Positions 59,248-64,000 of a DNA stretch of 64,000 nt are shown piece after piece. A program made the translations under genes and the position numbers. Position 1 is the stretch's first letter, and the number at the start of each line of letters is the position of its first letter. The notes beneath the pieces were generated by a model. It was not told the origin of the DNA and searched no databases. It worked only from the letters and a program-made list of their open reading frames with translations. The DNA is from Anaerotruncus rubiinfantis (lineage in GTDB: Bacteria > Bacillota > Clostridia > Oscillospirales > Ruminococcaceae): positions 1,068,614-1,132,613 of the forward strand of contig NZ_FKLA01000009.1 of the NCBI RefSeq assembly GCF_900078395.1, read 5' to 3'.

Positions 59248-61566
59248 ATGAAAGCGGTAATTATGGCGGGCGGACAGGGTTCACGGCTGCGCCCGCTGAC
59301 CGAACGCCTGCCAAAACCGATGGCCCGCCTCTGTGGCCGGCCGATCGTGGAATATATCTTGGAACTGCTTGCTCAAAACGGGGTTTCTGAAAGCATCCTG
59401 ACCCTGCAATACCTGCCGGAAGTGATCCGCGCGCGTTTCCCGGAAGGGGATTTTGCGGGGATGGCGCTTTCGTTCGTGGAAGAAGATACGCCTCTCGGTA
59501 CGGCGGGCAGCGTGAAGCACGCGGTGGGCGAAACGGCCGAACCGGTGCTCATCATCAGCGGAGACGCGCTTTGCGATTTCCCTTTACAGGAAGCGGTTGA
59601 AACGCACAAAAAAAGCGGTGCGTCGGTGACGCTCGTAACGACCAAGGTCGGCGACCCGCGGGAATACGGTCTGGTGCTCGCGGACGAATCCGGAAAGATC
59701 ACCGGGTTTGTTGAGAAACCGTCGTTTGCGCAGGCGACCAGTGAGCTGGCAAACACAGGTATCTATATTCTGTCTCCCGAGGCGGTCAATATGATCCCGG
59801 AGGGGGAAAAATATGATTTTGCATCCGATCTCTTTCCCCGGATGCTCGCGGACGGGATGCTGCTGCAAAGCTGCGCGCTTTCGGGCTACTGGTGTGATAT
59901 CGGGGATCTTTCGGCCTACCGGCGCGCGCAGAAGGATCTGCTCGACGGGAAGGTGCGGTGCCATCTGGCGGGAGAACGCGACTACGCGGGGAATATCCTG
60001 GCGGGCAGGCGGCCCTCCGGCAAATATGAACTGATCCCGCCGGTTTATATCGGCGCGGGCGTGCAGATTGGGGACAACGCGGTTGTAAACGCGGGCAGCG
60101 TGCTCGACGATGGGGTGACGGTGTCGTCCGGCGCGACGATCAGCGAAGCGGTGCTGCTCCCGCGCTGTGTAATCGGGGCGCGCGCGGGCGTGCTTTCAAG
60201 CGTTGTCTGCGCGGATGCGTCGGTCAAGTCCAAAGCGACCCTGCTCGAAGGCACCGCGGTCGGGGAAGGGGCGGTCATCGGCGCGAAAGCGGTTGTACGC
60301 GCGGGGGTGCGCATTGCGGGCGGCGCGAAGGTAAATGACGGGTCGGTTGTTTCCGATCACATCACCGCGCGCGGCGGCGCGGCCTGCTCGTTTGACGACG
60401 AAGGGCTCTGCGGGGAAATCGGCGTGGAGATTACACCGGAGGTTGCGGTCCGGGTCGGCTGCGCGGTCGGCACCATTGCCAGGGGCCGGGCGGTCGGCGT
60501 TGCGACAAGCGACCTTCGATGCTCAAAAGTGCTCGGCGCCGCGCTGATCGCGGGTATCCGTTCAACGGGCACGCCGGTTCTTGATTTCGGCGGGGCGTTT
60601 GAAGCGCTCTTTGGATTTGCGATGGCCTATAATGCGCTGGGGCTGGGCGTTTATCTCTGCGCGGGCGAACAGAGCACGATCAAGGTGGCCTGTGACGCGG
60701 GCCTTCCCGCAACGCGGAAAATCGAGCGGGAGATTGAACAGGCGCTTTCCCGCGGGGAGTTTGCGCGCGCGCCAAAGGAGGGGTACGGGGACTGTGTGGA
60801 TATGTCCGGCATCGGCGTGATGTACCTGACCGAACTTTTGCGGCTCGCGCCGGACGGACTTTCCGGAATGTCGGCCTCGGTGCGTTCCGAGAATAAGACA
60901 GTGCGGCGGATTCTTACCGACGTGCTGCAAAAGCTCGGGTGCGATGTTTCAGGCGGCGGGATTCAGCTGAACATTTCGGAGAACGGGATGTCATTGGCTC
61001 TTGCGCAGGACAATGTGTCCGTCAGCCGACATCGGGCGGCCGCCGCATGGTGTATGGCGCAGTTTGAACAGGAGCGGGACGTGGCGGTGGAAAACGACTT
61101 CCCGCGCGCGCTCGAGGCTTTTGCCGCGCAGCGCGGCCGGAGGGTCTACCGGTACCTGCTCTGTCCGGCGGACGGCAGTGACTCGGAAGGCAGGAAGATT
61201 GCCGCGAAGCAGCAGTGTATGCGCGACGGGCTGATGCTTTCGGTGAGCCTGCTTGACTACATGCGCAGGCATGGGATCAGCCTGCGGGAACTGGATGCGA
61301 TGATCCCGGCCTTTTCCACCGAAGAGGCGGTGGTGCAGATCGACCTGCCGCCCGCGCGGATTTTGGCGGGGCTTTCCCCTGAACAGGCCGGGGAAGGGGT
61401 GCTGCTGCGGCAGGACCGGGGCGTGGTGCTGCTGCGTCCGCGCAAACTGGGGGGCGCGATCCGGGTGTTCGCGGAGGCGGCGAACTGGGAAACCGCAAAG
61501 GAGCTGTGCGACGACGTTTCCCGCAGGCTCTCCGGTTTGCTTGACAAGGAACATGAGAAAGGTTAA
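59248..61566 (+). CDS. Nucleotidyltransferase / phosphomannomutase-like fusion
   Basis: 772 residues. N-terminal sugar-1-phosphate nucleotidyltransferase (1-230; MAGGQGSRLRPLTERLPKPM, ISGDALCDF), a left-handed beta-helix of hexapeptide repeats (about 255-370), then an alpha-D-phosphohexomutase-like region (about 385-760). In the mutase part, the phosphoserine loop expected as TASHNP reads CAGEQST, so mutase activity is doubtful. Probably makes NDP-mannose or NDP-glucose for surface glycans. The GGAGG site is 13 bases from the ATG, which is long. The last codons contain the promoter of the RNase J gene. Confidence 0.88.
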   Translation: MKAVIMAGGQGSRLRPLTERLPKPMARLCGRPIVEYILELLAQNGVSESILTLQYLPEVIRARFPEGDFAGMALSFVEEDTPLGTAGSVKHAVGETAEPVLIISGDALCDFPLQEAVETHKKSGASVTLVTTKVGDPREYGLVLADESGKITGFVEKPSFAQATSELANTGIYILSPEAVNMIPEGEKYDFASDLFPRMLADGMLLQSCALSGYWCDIGDLSAYRRAQKDLLDGKVRCHLAGERDYAGNILAGRRPSGKYELIPPVYIGAGVQIGDNAVVNAGSVLDDGVTVSSGATISEAVLLPRCVIGARAGVLSSVVCADASVKSKATLLEGTAVGEGAVIGAKAVVRAGVRIAGGAKVNDGSVVSDHITARGGAACSFDDEGLCGEIGVEITPEVAVRVGCAVGTIARGRAVGVATSDLRCSKVLGAALIAGIRSTGTPVLDFGGAFEALFGFAMAYNALGLGVYLCAGEQSTIKVACDAGLPATRKIEREIEQALSRGEFARAPKEGYGDCVDMSGIGVMYLTELLRLAPDGLSGMSASVRSENKTVRRILTDVLQKLGCDVSGGGIQLNISENGMSLALAQDNVSVSRHRAAAAWCMAQFEQERDVAVENDFPRALEAFAAQRGRRVYRYLLCPADGSDSEGRKIAAKQQCMRDGLMLSVSLLDYMRRHGISLRELDAMIPAFSTEEAVVQIDLPPARILAGLSPEQAGEGVLLRQDRGVVLLRPRKLGGAIRVFAEAANWETAKELCDDVSRRLSGLLDKEHEKG

Positions 61567-61569
61567 AAT
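61541..61569 (+). promoter_or_regulatory. RNase J promoter inside the 3' end of the upstream gene
   Basis: TTGACA-N17-TAAAAT. The -10 overlaps the TAA stop of the upstream gene. Confidence 0.7.
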
Positions 61570-61573
61570 ATAC

Positions 61574-61779
61574 AGTAATGATGTGTTCGGTTTTCGCAAG
61601 TTTCCTAAATCGCCGGCCGGGTGGGTTGCCCCGGCCGGGATCGGTTAACTGAATATCGCACGTTAGGATCGCCTATCTTTTGCATTTGCGTTTGTTCGGA
61701 ATAAAAAAACGCGGAGCGGATGGGTTCATTTTTCTTGTGCTTAAAAAGAATAATTGCACAATGTACGGAGGTAAATTTT
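61574..61779 (+). other. About 200-base structured 5' leader of the RNase J gene
   Basis: Contains a strong hairpin CCGGCCGGG-TGGGTTG-CCCCGGCCGG (about 61612-61638) and AT-rich linkers. No ORF with a ribosome site. Confidence 0.45.
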
Positions 61780-63999
61780 GTGACAGATGAAAAAAAAGTC
61801 GGCGGGAAGCTGACAGCAGAACAGCTCGAGCTCGGGTTGGATTTTCTGGAGAAACGTTCGGTTGTGGAACGGAATGCACAGCCGAAGCAGAAAAAGCCCA
61901 AGGCGGCGGTAAAAGACGTCGCGGCCCGACTGCTGCAAAAGGCGCTGCCCAAACAGCCGGATGTGCCCGCAACGCAGGCCCCGGAGCAGCCGCAGCAGGT
62001 AAAACAGCCCGAAAAGCAGGCGCAGCGCCGTAAAAAGAACAGTACGGCGGGCGTCTCTGCAGCCAATAAAGCGGAGCCCGCGAATAAACCTGCCGCGAAC
62101 GCAGCTTTGCAGCAGAAAAAGAAATCCGCCAAGCCCAAACAGCCGTCGGCGGGAAAACAGCCCGAACGGCAGGCTGAGAAAAATCAGCAGCCGGAAAAGA
62201 AACCGGAAGCTCCGAAACAGAACCGCCGCGGTGCAAAACCTGCACAGGCAAAAGCGCCGGTGCAGGAGACGGCGATCCAGGCCCCTGCGCCTGGCGGAAA
62301 AAAGGGCAAAAAGGGTCAGAAAGGCGCGAAGGAGCAGCGCAAGCCCCCGGTACGGATCATCCCGCTCGGCGGTATGCTCGAGGTGGGCAAGAATATGACC
62401 GCCTACGAATGCCAGGGGGATATGTTCCTGGTGGACTGCGGCATGACCTTTCCGGATGAGCAGATGCTCGGCGTCGACCTGGTGTTGCCGGACTTCAGCT
62501 ACATCGCAAAGAACCGCGACCGGCTGCGCGGCGTGGTCATCACGCATGGGCATGAGGATCATATCGGCGCGCTGCCGTATTTCCTGAAGGAGTACAACGT
62601 CCCGGTTTATGCCACCAAGCTGACCATCGGCCTGATCGAGAACAAGCTGCGGGAGCACGGGCTTTACGGCAAGGTCAAGCTGGTGCAGATCGCACCGCGC
62701 GAGACGATCAAACTCGGCTGCATGGAAGTCGAGTTCATCCGGGTGAACCATTCGATCCCGGACGCGGTCGCGCTGGCTATCCACACCCCTGCCGGCGTGA
62801 TTATTCAGACCGGCGACTTTAAAATTGATTACACCCCCATCATCGGGGATATTATCGACCTTGCGCGGTTTGGCGAACTCGGCAGCCACGGCGTGCTCGC
62901 GCTGCTGTCCGATTCGACCAACGCCGAACGGCCGGGCTTTACCCCGACCGAACGCACCGTTGGCGAGAGCTTCGACAAGCTCTTCAAGCAGGCTGCCGAA
63001 AAACGGATCATCGTGGCGACCTTCTCCTCAAACGTCCACCGGATACAGCTCATCTGCGAGGCGGCCGCCAAACACGGGCGCAAGGTAGCGGTTTCCGGAC
63101 GCAGCATGGTCAATGTGGTTGCGACCGCGATCGAGTTGGGCTATCTGACCCCGCCCAAAGATGTCATGATCGACATCGATGACCTGAACCGGTACCGTCC
63201 GGACCAGGTTGTGATCATCACCACCGGAAGCCAGGGCGAGCCAATGAGCGCGCTTTCGCGTATGTCGACCAACGACCACCGCAAGGTGAGCGTCAGCCCG
63301 GGCGACTTCATCATCATCAGCGCCACCCCGATCCCCGGCAATGAAAAGACGGTTGGCCGCGTGGTCAATGAGCTGATGCGGCTGGGCGCGGATGTGATTT
63401 ATGAGCGGATGTACGAGGTACACGTTTCAGGCCATGCCTGCCAGGAGGAACTCAAGATCATGCTGGCGCTGACCCGTCCGAAGTTCTTCTTCCCGGTGCA
63501 CGGCGAATTCAAGCACCTCAAGCGGCACGCGAGCCTTGCGCTGGCAATGGGCATGGATTCCGACCATGTCTTTATCGGCGAAAACGGCAAGGTGTTCGAG
63601 TTGGACGGCGTATCGGTCAAATCCGACGAGACCGTTCCGTCCGGACGCGTGCTGGTCGACGGGCTCGGCGTGGGCGATGTCGGCAGTATCGTGCTGCGCG
63701 ACCGCAAGCATCTCGGCCAGGATGGGCTGATCGTCGTGGTGACCACCATCGACCAGCGCACCGGCGAGATCATTTCGGGCCCGGATATCGTTTCCCGCGG
63801 GTTCGTCTATGTGCGGGAGGCGGAGGATATGCTTTCCGAAGCGAAAAATATCGCGCGTCAGGCGCTTGAGGAATGCCGCAGAAACAATGTCCATGAGTGG
63901 GGCACCCTGAAAAACCAGGTGCGCGACGCGCTGTCCTCCTATTTCTACAGCCGCACCAAACGAAGTCCGATGATCCTGCCTGTGATCCAGGAAATCTAG
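61780..63999 (+). CDS. rnj: Ribonuclease J with long basic low-complexity N-terminus
   Basis: 739 residues from a GTG 8 bases after ACGGAGG. Residues 1-190 are Lys/Gln/Pro/Ala-rich and probably disordered. The RNase J core (about 191-739) starts VRIIPLGGMLEVGKNM, with the metal-binding motif THGHEDHIGALPY, QTGDFKIDYTPI, the beta-CASP motif SRMSTNDH region and VHVSGHA. Degrades and matures mRNA by 5'-3' exo- and endonuclease action. Typical RNase J has about 555 residues, so the extension is extra, like those of some Actinobacteria and Clostridia. It could bind RNA or partners. Confidence 0.93.
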   Translation: MTDEKKVGGKLTAEQLELGLDFLEKRSVVERNAQPKQKKPKAAVKDVAARLLQKALPKQPDVPATQAPEQPQQVKQPEKQAQRRKKNSTAGVSAANKAEPANKPAANAALQQKKKSAKPKQPSAGKQPERQAEKNQQPEKKPEAPKQNRRGAKPAQAKAPVQETAIQAPAPGGKKGKKGQKGAKEQRKPPVRIIPLGGMLEVGKNMTAYECQGDMFLVDCGMTFPDEQMLGVDLVLPDFSYIAKNRDRLRGVVITHGHEDHIGALPYFLKEYNVPVYATKLTIGLIENKLREHGLYGKVKLVQIAPRETIKLGCMEVEFIRVNHSIPDAVALAIHTPAGVIIQTGDFKIDYTPIIGDIIDLARFGELGSHGVLALLSDSTNAERPGFTPTERTVGESFDKLFKQAAEKRIIVATFSSNVHRIQLICEAAAKHGRKVAVSGRSMVNVVATAIELGYLTPPKDVMIDIDDLNRYRPDQVVIITTGSQGEPMSALSRMSTNDHRKVSVSPGDFIIISATPIPGNEKTVGRVVNELMRLGADVIYERMYEVHVSGHACQEELKIMLALTRPKFFFPVHGEFKHLKRHASLALAMGMDSDHVFIGENGKVFELDGVSVKSDETVPSGRVLVDGLGVGDVGSIVLRDRKHLGQDGLIVVVTTIDQRTGEIISGPDIVSRGFVYVREAEDMLSEAKNIARQALEECRRNNVHEWGTLKNQVRDALSSYFYSRTKRSPMILPVIQEI

Positions 64000-64000
64000 G

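Overview
The window (about 57 % G+C by eye) looks like the chromosome of a Gram-positive gut anaerobe of the class Clostridia, probably an Oscillospiraceae/Ruminococcaceae relative. This is inferred from strong GGAGG ribosome sites with many TTG/GTG starts, sigma-A type promoters, gene families such as DUF1576, YitT, DUF4358, C-GCAxxG-C-C and Cys-rich KTR, an HrcA/CIRCE heat-shock site and RNase J. No rRNA, CRISPR array or intact insertion sequence was seen. One tRNA gene (Leu-GAG) is present.

Layout. 1-5.4 kb: a truncated diguanylate cyclase, divergent from a small membrane/zinc-ribbon, EcsC and DUF1576 operon. 5.4-9.1 kb: an MBL hydrolase, release factor 3 with a 12-residue tandem duplication, and YitT. 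9.3-11 kb: a degenerate sigma-like cassette and hsp20 with a CIRCE element. 11-18 kb: a giant alpha-2-macroglobulin lipoprotein coupled to a Memo-family lipoprotein, then a transglutaminase lipoprotein. 18-25 kb: an RND efflux pair divergent from a two-component system, with 11-bp direct repeats between them. 25-27.1 kb: an accessory islet with an ImmA/ImmR-like protease and repressor, four 18-bp operators and small Cys-rich genes. 27.2-32.6 kb: kduI/kduD, then BlaI with a broken BlaR1-like partner. 32.6-41.5 kb: an EndoQ-like PHP/UvrD helicase fusion, glutathione peroxidase, two repeat-rich proteins, MATE/MarR and an orphan receiver-degenerate response regulator. 41.5-47.1 kb: two Asp-rich surface paralogs and a second two-component system. 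47-52.5 kb: LysR/YeiH, a zinc-ribbon protein, GDPD and tRNA-Leu. 52.9-56.6 kb: an SGNH hydrolase with a DUF4358 lipoprotein, CorA and a small HTH pair. 56.8-64 kb: nifU/nifS, RNase HI, a nucleotidyltransferase-mutase fusion and RNase J.

The most striking candidate system lies upstream of the CorA Mg2+ channel gene (54.57-54.78 kb). A 28-codon leader ORF begins fMet-Asn-Pro-Asp-Pro and ends in a basic tail. This resembles E. coli MgtL (MEPDP...), whose acidic/proline start destabilises ribosomes at low Mg2+. The leader ORF runs through one arm of a hairpin that competes with a second hairpin covering the corA Shine-Dalgarno sequence. It therefore looks like a translational Mg2+ switch. Other regulation readable from the DNA includes operators embedded in promoters (ImmR-like, BlaI, MarR, Rrf2-like upstream of nifS) and several terminators with the stop codon in their loop.
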